A stretch of DNA of 64,000 nucleotides, taken from contig NZ_JAHXBF010000003.1 of NCBI RefSeq assembly GCF_020103695.1, positions 677,391 to 741,390 of the forward strand, written 5' to 3'. Shown one piece after another: positions 45,823 through 54,111 of this stretch (its first letter is position 1; every line of letters starts with the position of its first letter). A program made the translations under genes and the position numbers. The notes beneath the pieces were generated by a model. The model ran no database searches. It was given only the letters and a program-made list of their open reading frames with translations, and was not told where the DNA came from. This DNA is from Hyalangium versicolor (GTDB lineage Bacteria > Myxococcota > Myxococcia > Myxococcales > Myxococcaceae).

Positions 45823-48800
45823 ATGCAATGGCTCGCCAGAATCTCCGTGAGACGCGCCGTCTTCGCGTCCGTGCTCATGCTCGCCATTGTCGTCGTCGGC
45901 ATCGCCGGCTACGGCAACCTGGGCGTGGACGCCTTCCCCAAGGTCGACTTCCCGGTCGTCACCGTCACCACGCGGCTCGAGGGCGCCTCGCCCGAGGTCG
46001 TCGAGACGGAGATCTCCGAGAAGATCGAGGAGGCCGTCAACACCATCTCCGGTATCGATGAGCTGCGCTCGACGTCCAGCGAGGGTGTCAGCCAGGTGTT
46101 CGTCACCTTCGTGCTCGACAAGGACATCAACGTGGCCGCCCAGGATGTACGCGACCACGTGTCCACCGCGCTGCCCAACCTGCCGCAGGGCATCGACCAG
46201 CCCGTCATCACCAAGCTGGACCCGGACTCGTCGCCCATCCTCTACATCGCGCTGCGTCGACCGGAGAGCGCCTCCGTGCGCGAGGCCACCGAGCTGGCCG
46301 ACAAGCGCGTCAAGCGCGAGATCGAAAACATCCCCGGCGTGGGGCAGGTGACGATCGTCGGTGGGCGTGAGCGGCAGGTGAACGTGTGGCTGGATGCCGA
46401 GGCGCTGCGGGCCCACGGCCTCACCGCCGCGGACGTGCAGCGGGCCCTGGCGAGCCAGAACCTCGAGTCTCCTGGAGGCCGGGTCCAGACGGGGCCCCGC
46501 GATCTCACCCTGCGCGTGGAGGGGCGCGTCGAGTCCGTCGAGGAGCTGGCCCGCATCGTCATCCGCACCACCAATGGTCACTCCATCCGTGTGCAGGACG
46601 TGGCGCGCGTGGAGGACAGCCAGGTGGAAGAGGAGACGTCGGCGAGCCTGGATGGGCAGCCCACGCTGGTGATGTCGATGCGCAAGCAGAGCGGTGAGAA
46701 CACCGTCGCGGTGGTGAAGGGCGTGCGTGAGCGCCTGACGCGCATCCAGTCGGGGCTGCCGAATGGCTACAAGCTGGAGGTGGTGCGAGACACCTCGGGC
46801 ACCATCCAGACCCAGGTGGACTCGGTGAAGGAGCACCTGGTTCTGGGCGCGGTCTTCTCGGCGCTGGTGGTGCTCCTGTTCCTGGGCAACGTGCGCTCCA
46901 CCCTCATCGCGGCGCTGGCCATCCCCATCTCCATCATTGGCACGTTCGCGCTGATGTGGATCGAGGGCTTCACGCTCAACATCATCACCTTGCTGGCGCT
47001 GGCCCTGGCGGTGGGCATCGTCATCGATGACGCCATCGTGGTGCTGGAGAACATCTTCCGCTTCATCGAGGAGAAGAAGCTCAAGCCCTTCCCGGCGGCC
47101 ATCCTCGCCACGAAGGACATCGGCCTGGCGGTGCTCGCCACCACGCTGAGCCTCATGGCTGTGTTCCTCCCCGTGGCCTTCATGAGTGGCATCGTTGGCC
47201 GCTTCCTCAAGGGCTTCGGGCTGACCATGGCGTTCGCCATCGGCGTGTCCCTCTTCGTGTCCTTCACGCTCACGCCCATGCTGGCCGCGCGCTGGCTGGA
47301 GCCGCCCCCCGAGCACGGGCACGCGAAGAAGTCGGTGCTGCAGCGCTTCGTGGACCGCTTCTACCAGCCCATCGAGGACGTCTACATGAAGGCGCTGCGC
47401 TTCGTGATGCGGCAGCGGTGGCTGGTGGTCGTCACGTGCGTGGTGACGTTGGGCTCGTGCGTGCCGCTGTTCAAGGCGGTGCCGGCCAGCTTCCTGCCGC
47501 CCAATGACGAGGCCAACTTCGAGATCAACATCCGCGCCCCCGAGGGCACCAGCCTCCAGGCCACCCACCTGGTGGCCGAGCGCATCGCTCGCGAGACGCG
47601 GCGGCTGCCGGGCGTGGCGCACACGCTCGTCACCATCGGTGACAACGCGCAGCGCACGCCCAACGTGGCCAAGGTGTACGTGAGGCTGGTGGATCCCTCG
47701 CAGCGCGTGCAGACGCAGCAGGAGATTGCGGCCCGGGCGCGGCGGGACATCGTCTCGAAGCAGCCCAAGGAGCTGCGTATCGACGTGTCGGACGTGAGCG
47801 CCTTCAACGCGGGCAGCTCCAGCAAGGCCGTGCAGTACATCCTCAACGGCCCCGATCTGGACAAGCTGGGCGAGTACAGCAAGCGCGTCGTGGAGGAGCT
47901 GAAGAAGACGCCGGGCGCCGTGGACGTGGACTCGAGCCTCGTGGTGGGCAAGCCCGAGGTCCGCGTGCACGTGCTGCGCGACAAGGCGGCGGATCTTGGC
48001 GTCCAGGTTTCGGACATCTCGAACGCGCTGCGGCTGCTGGTGGGTGGGCTCAAGGTGTCCACCTACCAAGAGGGTGGCGAGAACTATGACGTCCGCGTGC
48101 GCGCCCAGGAGGCGGATCGCAGCCAGGTGGAGCGCATCAACCTCATGACGGTGCCCTCGAGCAGGCTGGGCATGGTGCCGCTCCGGGATGTGGTGGAGCT
48201 ACGGCCGGCGACGGGGCCCTCCGAGATCAGCCGCCTGAACCGCCGCCGGCAGGTGACGGTCGCCGCCAACGTGCAGCCGGGCATGGGCGAGAGCGTGGTG
48301 TCGGGCAACCTCGAGCGCATCATCAAGGAGCAGCACCTGCCGGCCGGGTACTCGGCTCAGCCGGCCGGGCGCTCCCGCGAGATGGGACGCACGGTCGTCT
48401 CCTTCATGGTGGCCTTCGGCCTGTCCTTCGTCTTCATGTACCTGATCCTCGCGGCGCAGTTCGAGAGCTGGCTGCACCCGCTGACCATCCTCGTCTCGTT
48501 GCCGTTGACGGTGCCGTTCGCGCTCCTGTCGCTGCTGATCTTCGGGCAGACGTTCAACATCCAGTCCGCTCTAGGACTGCTGGTGCTCTTCGGCGTGGTG
48601 AAGAAGAACTCCATCCTCCAGGTGGATCACACCAACAACCTGCGCGACAAGGGCATGGGGCGGCTCGAGGCCATCCTCGAAGCCAACCGGGACCGGTTGC
48701 GCCCCATCCTCATGACGACGGTGGCGTTCGTGGCTGGCATGATCCCGCTCGTCACCTCCAAGGGCATCGGCGCGGGCTTCAACCGGGCCACCGCGGGCAT

Positions 48801-49002
48801 CGTGGTCGGCGGACAGACGCTCTCGCTGCTGCTCACGCTGCTGGCCACGCCGGTCATCTACTCGCTGCTCGATGATCTGGTGGTGTGGTTCCGCAACAAG
48901 GTGGCGCGCAAGGCCCCCGTGGATCGCGGCCGGGACGAGCTGGATGCGCTCGACCGCCAGGGCGCCGAGCCCGAGGAGTCGCTGCAGTCCACGGCCACGT
49001 AG
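45823..49002 (+). CDS. RND-family multidrug efflux transporter (AcrB-type)
   Basis: This inner-membrane proton/drug antiporter has 1059 residues. It has twelve hydrophobic segments in the 1+5+1+5 arrangement, two large periplasmic loops, and the TM4 proton-relay pair in LAVGIVIDDAIVVLENIFR. The N-terminus (ISVRRAVFASVLMLAIVVVGIAGYGNLGVDAFPKVDFPVV) is typical of the MdtB/AcrB-like HAE1 group. The IDDAIV...E and GLLVLFGVVKKNSILQVDHTNNLR blocks are present. With the two genes upstream it forms a complete tripartite system, likely controlled by the TetR protein. Substrates cannot be inferred. Confidence 0.95.
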   Translation: MQWLARISVRRAVFASVLMLAIVVVGIAGYGNLGVDAFPKVDFPVVTVTTRLEGASPEVVETEISEKIEEAVNTISGIDELRSTSSEGVSQVFVTFVLDKDINVAAQDVRDHVSTALPNLPQGIDQPVITKLDPDSSPILYIALRRPESASVREATELADKRVKREIENIPGVGQVTIVGGRERQVNVWLDAEALRAHGLTAADVQRALASQNLESPGGRVQTGPRDLTLRVEGRVESVEELARIVIRTTNGHSIRVQDVARVEDSQVEEETSASLDGQPTLVMSMRKQSGENTVAVVKGVRERLTRIQSGLPNGYKLEVVRDTSGTIQTQVDSVKEHLVLGAVFSALVVLLFLGNVRSTLIAALAIPISIIGTFALMWIEGFTLNIITLLALALAVGIVIDDAIVVLENIFRFIEEKKLKPFPAAILATKDIGLAVLATTLSLMAVFLPVAFMSGIVGRFLKGFGLTMAFAIGVSLFVSFTLTPMLAARWLEPPPEHGHAKKSVLQRFVDRFYQPIEDVYMKALRFVMRQRWLVVVTCVVTLGSCVPLFKAVPASFLPPNDEANFEINIRAPEGTSLQATHLVAERIARETRRLPGVAHTLVTIGDNAQRTPNVAKVYVRLVDPSQRVQTQQEIAARARRDIVSKQPKELRIDVSDVSAFNAGSSSKAVQYILNGPDLDKLGEYSKRVVEELKKTPGAVDVDSSLVVGKPEVRVHVLRDKAADLGVQVSDISNALRLLVGGLKVSTYQEGGENYDVRVRAQEADRSQVERINLMTVPSSRLGMVPLRDVVELRPATGPSEISRLNRRRQVTVAANVQPGMGESVVSGNLERIIKEQHLPAGYSAQPAGRSREMGRTVVSFMVAFGLSFVFMYLILAAQFESWLHPLTILVSLPLTVPFALLSLLIFGQTFNIQSALGLLVLFGVVKKNSILQVDHTNNLRDKGMGRLEAILEANRDRLRPILMTTVAFVAGMIPLVTSKGIGAGFNRATAGIVVGGQTLSLLLTLLATPVIYSLLDDLVVWFRNKVARKAPVDRGRDELDALDRQGAEPEESLQSTAT

Positions 49003-49022
49003 TCCCGAGCGCGGACATGACA

Positions 49023-49051
49023 ACGCCCCCGGTCAGCAACCCCGGGGGCGT
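49023..49051. terminator. Bidirectional terminator between efflux pump and LysM gene
   Basis: ACGCCCCCGG (49023-49032) and CCGGGGGCGT (49042-49051) form a perfect 10-bp stem with a 9-nt loop, located between two convergent genes. The following CGGTTTG is only weakly T-rich. Confidence 0.7.
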
Positions 49052-49085
49052 CGGTTTGCGACGATGGTCCGCTGAGGAGCGGGAA

Positions 49086-49757
49086 CTACATCGTCGGGAT
49101 GAAGATCTTCAGGCCGCTGCGGCCGCCGGCGCCGAGCGTGTTGCGCTCGATGAAGTCGCTCACGGAGCCCTTGCCGTCGCCGGTGGTGATGGCGGTGTGG
49201 CCGTACTTCTGGCCCGCCGACGTCGAGGTCTTCTCCCAGGTGAGCACGAGGCCCGGGATCTTCAGCGCCTCGGACAGCGGGATGTCGATCTGCTTGAACT
49301 TGTCCTTCGGCAGGTTGTTGTCGATCTGGTTGCCGTTGCCCCAGACCTTGAAGCCGAAGGCGTTCTGGATGGCCTTGCTCACGCCGGTGGCGCACAGGCC
49401 CTGGCTCTTGTACCCACCGATGCTCATCGCGGCGTTCTGGCCCGCGCTGGCGAGCTTGCGCATCGCCGGGGTCACCTTGATGCCGTTGACGTTGGTGGTC
49501 CCCTCGGTCTTGCCGGTGCCCTTCGAGCCGCTGGTGCCGCCCGTGCCCGTGGTGGTCTTCTTGCCAGTTCCACTCTTGCTGCCCGTCTTGCCGGTGTCGA
49601 AGCTGTCGCCCCCGCCCGGGACCTTCAGGGTCTTGCCCGCGATGATGAGGTTCGGGTTCGAGATCTTGTTGGCCTTCGCCAGATCCTTGACCGTGGTCTT
49701 GAAGCGCGTGGCCAGAGCCGAAAGGGTGTCACCCGACTTGATGCGGTATGTGGACAT
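49086..49757 (-). CDS. LysM protein with CHAP/NlpC-like amidase domain
   Basis: The 223-residue protein has an N-terminal LysM domain (YRIKSGDTLSALATRFKTTVKDLAKANKI..., about 4-48), which binds peptidoglycan. A Gly/Ser/Thr/Lys linker (50-85) follows, then a C-terminal domain with GLCATGVSKAIQNAFG and a later YGHTAITTGDGKG. The Cys and His fit the catalytic pair of CHAP or NlpC/P60-type cell-wall hydrolases. No signal peptide is present, so export must use another route, or the protein acts after lysis. ATG 49757 has AGGAGA about 10 nt upstream. It lies just downstream of an FHA histidine kinase on the same strand (95-bp gap). Confidence 0.75.
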   Translation of the reverse strand: MSTYRIKSGDTLSALATRFKTTVKDLAKANKISNPNLIIAGKTLKVPGGGDSFDTGKTGSKSGTGKKTTTGTGGTSGSKGTGKTEGTTNVNGIKVTPAMRKLASAGQNAAMSIGGYKSQGLCATGVSKAIQNAFGFKVWGNGNQIDNNLPKDKFKQIDIPLSEALKIPGLVLTWEKTSTSAGQKYGHTAITTGDGKGSVSDFIERNTLGAGGRSGLKIFIPTM

Positions 49758-49852
49758 GTAGATTGAATCTCCTGGACCCATTGTCGAGACGTCCCACCAG
49801 GAGTTGCGCCGGAATTTCTCGGGCTCTTGGAATTTGCCGATAATGCGACGCG

Positions 49853-51685
49853 TCAGGTCCTCCCCGGGAGGGGGGTGGTATCCGCCACGGCGGGCCATTT
49901 CGAGGAAGACGGTCGCCTGCTGCGGGACTTCTTGGGTAGGGTGAGGATGAACTCCGTGAAGGACCGGGCGTCGGTGTCCATGCGCAGCGATCCCTGGTGG
50001 CCCTGCACGACGATCTCGTGGCTCAGGGACAGCCCCAGCCCGGTGCCCTCGCCGGGCGGCTTCGTCGTGAAGAACGGCTCGAAGATCTTCGGAGCGATCT
50101 CCGAGGGGACTCCGGGGCCGTTGTCGCGGATGTGCACCTCCGCGAAGTCGCCTCGGTTGAGGGTGCGCACCTGCAGCACGGCTTTGTAGGTCGGCCCCAG
50201 GTCCCGCAGCTTCTGCTTCATGGCGTAGAGCGCGTTGTCCACAATGTTGAGGATGACGCGCCCGAGATCGGTCCTCACCATCTCCACGGGCCCGATGGAC
50301 GGGTCGTACTGCTCGTCCAACTGGATCTCCAGGGGCCCGCCCTGGTGTCCTCCAAACGCGTGGCTCACGTTCTCCGCCACGAGAGTGTTCAGGTCCTCCG
50401 TCTCTCGCGTTCCCCGGGGCCGGCGGGCATGCAACAGCATCCCATGGATGATCGCATCCGCTCGGTGGGTATGCCCCGAGATCCGGCTGGTGTTCTCTCG
50501 CAGGGCGGACAGGGATTCTTCGAACTGCGCGAGCGCGGCCGGCTCCATCCGGTCTCGCTGGTTGCCGAGCAGTGAGGTGAGCTCGTCGACCCGCTCCGTG
50601 GCGAGGCCCGCGAAGTTGTTGATGAAGTTCAGGGGATTGCGGAGCTCGTGCGCGATGCCGCTGACCATGGAGCCCAGCGAGGCGAGCTTCGCATCCATGA
50701 CGATCTGCATGCGTTCCACGGTCTCCCGCTCGATGCGCCGGTACAGAGCTGCATTCTCCAGGGCGATGGCGGCATGGCTGGCGAAGGCCACCAGGAACTC
50801 GAGATCCTCCTCGGAGAAGCGGTTGGGTGTGGAGAGGTTGTCCACGTACAGCACCCCGATCACCTGATCCTTGGGCTTCAAGGGGACGCACATCGAGGCG
50901 CGGATTGACTGGAAGATGATGGAGTGGGCCGCATCGAGCCGCGGGTCGTGCGCGGCATCCGAGAAGAGCACCGCCACGCTGCGCTGCATGACGTAGTCGA
51001 CGATGTTCTGACTGTAGATGGGTTGCTGCGCGGGCGCGCCCTGGGCCGTCCTCGTGACGCGCGGCTCGATCAGTCCTGTCTCCTCATTGAGGAGGAGGAT
51101 GGCGCAGCGATCCGCCGAGAGGAGTTGGAAGACCATGTCGAGGATCTTCCCCAGCAGAATGTCCACCTCATCGGTCAGCGAGAGCAGCTTGGCCATCTCG
51201 AGGAGGATCCGCAGCTTTCCATGGAGATGGGCGACGGCGTTGGAGGGATCGGCCTGGACGGTGGCTCGGCGCTCCGAGGATTGGAGCAGCTTCTCCAGGG
51301 AGATGGAGGTGAGCTCGCGGATGGCGTGAGGGCGCGGTTCCAGCCCCTGGGTTTGCAGGGGAGTGTCTTCGTTATGGAGGTCTACTGGCGGCGCGGTGGC
51401 GCTCTGTTCGAAGAACAGGGTGATTTCGCCCAGGGTGATGATGTCTCCCGACCGGAGCTTCTGGCGCTGCACGGGCAGGCCGTTCACCTGCGTGCCGTTC
51501 TTGCTCTGCAGATCGACGATGAAGTACTCGCCGTTGACGCTCTCCACACGGGCATGCTGGCGAGAGAGGCTGGGGTGGGGGATGCAGATGGTCTGCTCAT
51601 TGGCCCGACCGATGGAGGCGGAGCCCTCTCCAATCTCGAAGGTGACCTCGTCGAGACGACCACGCTTGAAGATGAACCGCGGCAC
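49853..51685 (-). CDS. FHA-GAF sensor histidine kinase
   Basis: The 610-residue cytoplasmic kinase starts at GTG 51685, with GGAGG 6 nt upstream. Domains: FHA (1-95; GRA 26-28, SRQH 41-44, SKNG 61-64), which binds phospho-threonine peptides; GAF (about 160-315); HisKA with GIAHELRNPLNF (His346); HATPase with Asn484, DNGPG (521-525) and GTGLGL (547-552). It therefore probably links Ser/Thr kinase signalling to a His-Asp relay. No receiver domain or response regulator is adjacent. It is divergent from psuG. Confidence 0.92.
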   Translation of the reverse strand: MPRFIFKRGRLDEVTFEIGEGSASIGRANEQTICIPHPSLSRQHARVESVNGEYFIVDLQSKNGTQVNGLPVQRQKLRSGDIITLGEITLFFEQSATAPPVDLHNEDTPLQTQGLEPRPHAIRELTSISLEKLLQSSERRATVQADPSNAVAHLHGKLRILLEMAKLLSLTDEVDILLGKILDMVFQLLSADRCAILLLNEETGLIEPRVTRTAQGAPAQQPIYSQNIVDYVMQRSVAVLFSDAAHDPRLDAAHSIIFQSIRASMCVPLKPKDQVIGVLYVDNLSTPNRFSEEDLEFLVAFASHAAIALENAALYRRIERETVERMQIVMDAKLASLGSMVSGIAHELRNPLNFINNFAGLATERVDELTSLLGNQRDRMEPAALAQFEESLSALRENTSRISGHTHRADAIIHGMLLHARRPRGTRETEDLNTLVAENVSHAFGGHQGGPLEIQLDEQYDPSIGPVEMVRTDLGRVILNIVDNALYAMKQKLRDLGPTYKAVLQVRTLNRGDFAEVHIRDNGPGVPSEIAPKIFEPFFTTKPPGEGTGLGLSLSHEIVVQGHQGSLRMDTDARSFTEFILTLPKKSRSRRPSSSKWPAVADTTPLPGRT

Positions 51686-51816
51686 CGCGCACCTCCGGGG
51701 TGGTACGACGATAGCGAAAGAATGGGGACCTTCACACGGCCCGAGGGTCTCAGCGCCGACGCTTCCCACGCCATGGAGCTTGTCCCCCGACACTCCCACA
51801 GCGTAGATGCCCCCCA

Positions 51817-52722
51817 ATGAGCTTCCGTTACTCCGATGAGGTGAGGCGCGCACTGGACACGAAGGCGCCGCTGGTGGCGCTAGAGACGAGCGTGGTGGCC
51901 CAGGGCCTGCCGTATCCGGACAACCTCAACGCAGCCAGGGCCTGTGAGGAGTCCGTCCGCCGCGCAGGCGCCGTGCCCGCTCCCATCGCCGTGGTGGATG
52001 GCGAGATATGGATTGGCCTCGAGGAGGTTGCCATGCGCCGGCTCGCGGAGGGCAAGGAGCGCCTGATGAAGCTCGGCTCGCGCGACCTGGCCGTGGCGGT
52101 GGCCATGAAGGCCTCGGGAGGTACAACCGTGAGCGCCACCTGCGAGCTCGCCGCAGCCGCGGGGATTCGCGTCTTCGCCACGGGTGGCCTGGGCGGTATC
52201 CATCGGGGTGTCAGCGAGCACTGGGACATCTCCCAGGACATCGGTGCGCTGGCTCGTTACCCGGTCGCCGTGGTCTGTGCCGGAGCCAAGTCCGTGCTGG
52301 ATCTGCCCAAGACGATGGAGGCCCTGGAGACGGCAGGTGTGCCTGTGCTGGGCGTAGGCACCAACGAGCTGCCGTCCTTCTACAGCCGCAGCTCAGGCCT
52401 GCCGCTGGAGCACCGGGTCGAGGACGCCGCCACGGCTGCTCGCGTCGTCCGTGCCCGGCTGGAATTGGGGCAGGGGGGGCTTGTCTTCGCGCTGCCTCCG
52501 CCCGAGGACGTGGCCCTTCCTCGGGGCGATGTGGAACTGCACATCGCCTCCGCGTTGGCCGAGGCCGAGCGTCAGGGGATTCGAGGCAAGGCTGTGACGC
52601 CCTTCCTGCTCTCGGACATGGCGAAGCGCACGGGCGGCAAGAGCCTCAAGGCCAACCTGGCACTGCTCACCAACAACGCGCGCTTTGCTGGTGAGCTGGC
52701 CGTGGCCCTGGCTCGCGGCTGA
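51817..52722 (+). CDS. psuG: Pseudouridine-5'-phosphate glycosidase
   Basis: PsuG cleaves pseudouridine 5'-phosphate to uracil and ribose 5-phosphate. The 301-residue protein has the family blocks PLVALETSVVAQGLPYPDN, VVDGEIWIGL, KLGSRDLAVAVAMKASGGTTVSATCELAAAAGIRVFATGGLGGIHRG and the C-terminal GKAVTPFLLSDMAKRTGGKSLKANLALLTNNARFAGELA, which contain the catalytic Lys/Glu/Asp region. The partner kinase psuK is not next to it. Its stop is immediately adjacent to the stop of the convergent GDT1 gene. Confidence 0.93.
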   Translation: MSFRYSDEVRRALDTKAPLVALETSVVAQGLPYPDNLNAARACEESVRRAGAVPAPIAVVDGEIWIGLEEVAMRRLAEGKERLMKLGSRDLAVAVAMKASGGTTVSATCELAAAAGIRVFATGGLGGIHRGVSEHWDISQDIGALARYPVAVVCAGAKSVLDLPKTMEALETAGVPVLGVGTNELPSFYSRSSGLPLEHRVEDAATAARVVRARLELGQGGLVFALPPPEDVALPRGDVELHIASALAEAERQGIRGKAVTPFLLSDMAKRTGGKSLKANLALLTNNARFAGELAVALARG

Positions 52723-53289
52723 TCAGGTTCCCCGGATCGCGGCCCACAAGGACACCGCGCCGAACACGAAGAAGAGCGCGGCGGCGATCCACCGCAGCCA
52801 CTTCATCTGCACCCGGCTGGCCAGCTTCTCCCCGAGGAACACCGCCAGCCCGTCCGAGAAGAGCATCCCCAACGTCGTCCCCGCCGTCACCTGCACCACG
52901 TTCTGGTAGCGCGCCGCCATGGCCACCGTGGCCAGCTGCGTCTTGTCTCCCATCTCCGCCAGGAAGAAGAGGACCACCGTCGTCAGGAACGCCCCGAAGC
53001 GCGGCGGCTTCTCGGACTCCTCGAGCGTGTCAGGCTTCAGCGTCCACAGCCCGAATCCGATGAAGGTGACCGCGAGGATGGCCGCCATCACCCGGTGCGG
53101 CACGTGCGTGGATACCCAGGTCCCCACGCTCGAGGCCAGCGCATGGTTGGCCAGCGTGGCCACGAGGATGCCAGCCATCACCGCCCACGGTTTGCGGAAC
53201 CGGGTGACGAGCGAGAACGCGAGCAACTGCGTCTTGTCGCCCATCTCACTGGCGGCCACGAGGAGGAACGAACTCACGATTGCTTCCAT
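52723..53289 (-). CDS. GDT1/UPF0016 (TMEM165-type) manganese exporter
   Basis: The family exports Mn2+ (or Ca2+) from the cytosol; bacterial members such as MneA of Vibrio protect against manganese. The 188-residue protein has six hydrophobic segments in two repeats, each with the signature E-x-G-D-K-T (SEMGDKTQL near the N-terminus and AEMGDKTQL near residue 110). ATG 53289 has GGGAG 7 nt upstream; the open frame continues upstream into the leader. The leader contains a riboswitch-like structure (53367-53473), which supports manganese as the substrate. Confidence 0.92.
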   Translation of the reverse strand: MEAIVSSFLLVAASEMGDKTQLLAFSLVTRFRKPWAVMAGILVATLANHALASSVGTWVSTHVPHRVMAAILAVTFIGFGLWTLKPDTLEESEKPPRFGAFLTTVVLFFLAEMGDKTQLATVAMAARYQNVVQVTAGTTLGMLFSDGLAVFLGEKLASRVQMKWLRWIAAALFFVFGAVSLWAAIRGT

Positions 53290-53323
53290 CACGACACTCC
53301 CTGTCTGCGGCCAAGGTGTCGTG
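53290..53323 (-). promoter_or_regulatory. Expression-platform hairpin before the GDT1 start codon
   Basis: Plus-strand 53290-53297 and 53316-53323 are perfectly complementary (8 bp, CACGACAC/GTGTCGTG). In the mRNA the 3' arm ends directly before the ATG, and the AGGGAG ribosome site lies in the loop beside it. The hairpin could thus hide or expose the start site under riboswitch control. Confidence 0.55.
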
Positions 53324-53366
53324 GGAGCCTGCTGCGCGCGCACGAGCCTCGGCCAGGTTTCCCTGT

Positions 53367-53473
53367 CCGAAGGTCTCGTTCGCCTCGCGCCGCGAGGTGA
53401 GGGCCCGGGCTGTCACCAGCCAGTGTGTCGAGCGCCCCGACGTCGATTGTTTCCGACGTGAACTACTCCCCTT
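53367..53473 (-). promoter_or_regulatory. yybP-ykoY-type manganese riboswitch
   Basis: Read on the minus strand, the leader of the GDT1 gene contains AAGGGGAGTAG (53473-53463) and, 85 nt later, GAGACCTT (53377-53370). These are the two conserved joining/stem segments of the yybP-ykoY class (AAGGGGAGUAG ... AGACCUU), whose first stem pairs AAGG with CCTT. Between them lie three hairpins: ACGTCG/CGACGT with loop GAAACAAT (53440-53459), GGCTG/CAGCC (53408-53421) and CCTCGC/GCGAGG (53383-53397). The class binds Mn2+ and commonly controls UPF0016 and MntP exporters, in agreement with the downstream gene. A structure-model search was not run. Confidence 0.8.
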
Positions 53474-53524
53474 ACTGGAGCCGTCAATACCAGCCCCATT
53501 GGGGGACTGCAACAGGCAGAAGGG

Positions 53525-54016
53525 CTAGCGCTTCCGGGAGAACCAGCCCATCAGCTCCTCGAGCGCACGCCGGTCCACCTCGTCGAACGTGGCCTTGTGC
53601 TCCGAGTCGATGTCCAGCACCGCCAGCAATTCGCGGTTGGGCCCGAACACCGGCACGACGATCTCCGACTGCGAGCGTCCATCGCAGGTGATGTGCCCGG
53701 GGAATGCGTGCACGTCCGGCACCACCACCGTCTCGCGCGTGGCGGCCGCAGCGCCGCAGACGCCCTTGCCGAAGGTGATCTCCAGGCACCCCAGCGTCCC
53801 CTGGTACGGCCCCACCCGCAGCAGCTTTCCCGGCTGCACCACGCGATAGAAGCCTGTCCACAGGTGCCCGAAGGCGTGGTGCAGCAGGCAGCTCATGGTG
53901 GACATGGCGGTGATCTCGTCGTCGATGCCCTCCAGTATCGCCTCGGTGTGTTGCTTCAGCTCCGCGTAGGCTTCCGCCTTGGGCTTGCCGCGCAGATCCA
54001 GTGTGACTTCGGCCAT
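53525..54016 (-). CDS. Free methionine-(R)-sulfoxide reductase (GAF fold)
   Basis: The enzyme reduces free Met-R-sulfoxide with a Cys relay. The 163-residue protein is a single GAF domain with the family signature. VGPYQGTLGCLEITFGKGVCGAAA and VPDVHAFPGHITCDGRSQSEIVVP carry the three Cys (the catalytic one in KGVCG, resolving ones in LGC and TCD), and DIDSEHKATFDEVD follows at the C-terminus. ATG 54016 behind GAGGA gives the usual length. It lies on the same strand as, and upstream of, the manganese riboswitch, so its transcript may read into it. The pairing with a Mn2+ exporter suggests an oxidative-stress context, which is inference. Confidence 0.9.
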   Translation of the reverse strand: MAEVTLDLRGKPKAEAYAELKQHTEAILEGIDDEITAMSTMSCLLHHAFGHLWTGFYRVVQPGKLLRVGPYQGTLGCLEITFGKGVCGAAAATRETVVVPDVHAFPGHITCDGRSQSEIVVPVFGPNRELLAVLDIDSEHKATFDEVDRRALEELMGWFSRKR

Positions 54017-54111
54017 GTGGAGTCCTCGAGAGGCTGGGGCGCCTCTTTTACCTGAAAACCCATAGGTGCCCAGAGGGCGACCGGGTTTCACCCGAATGGT
54101 GCGAAAAAAGC

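Noticed and set aside
45568..48069. 833-codon open frame on the minus strand opposite the efflux pump
   Set aside because: Shadow of the RND transporter gene, with the same compositional bias; no ribosome site or domains.
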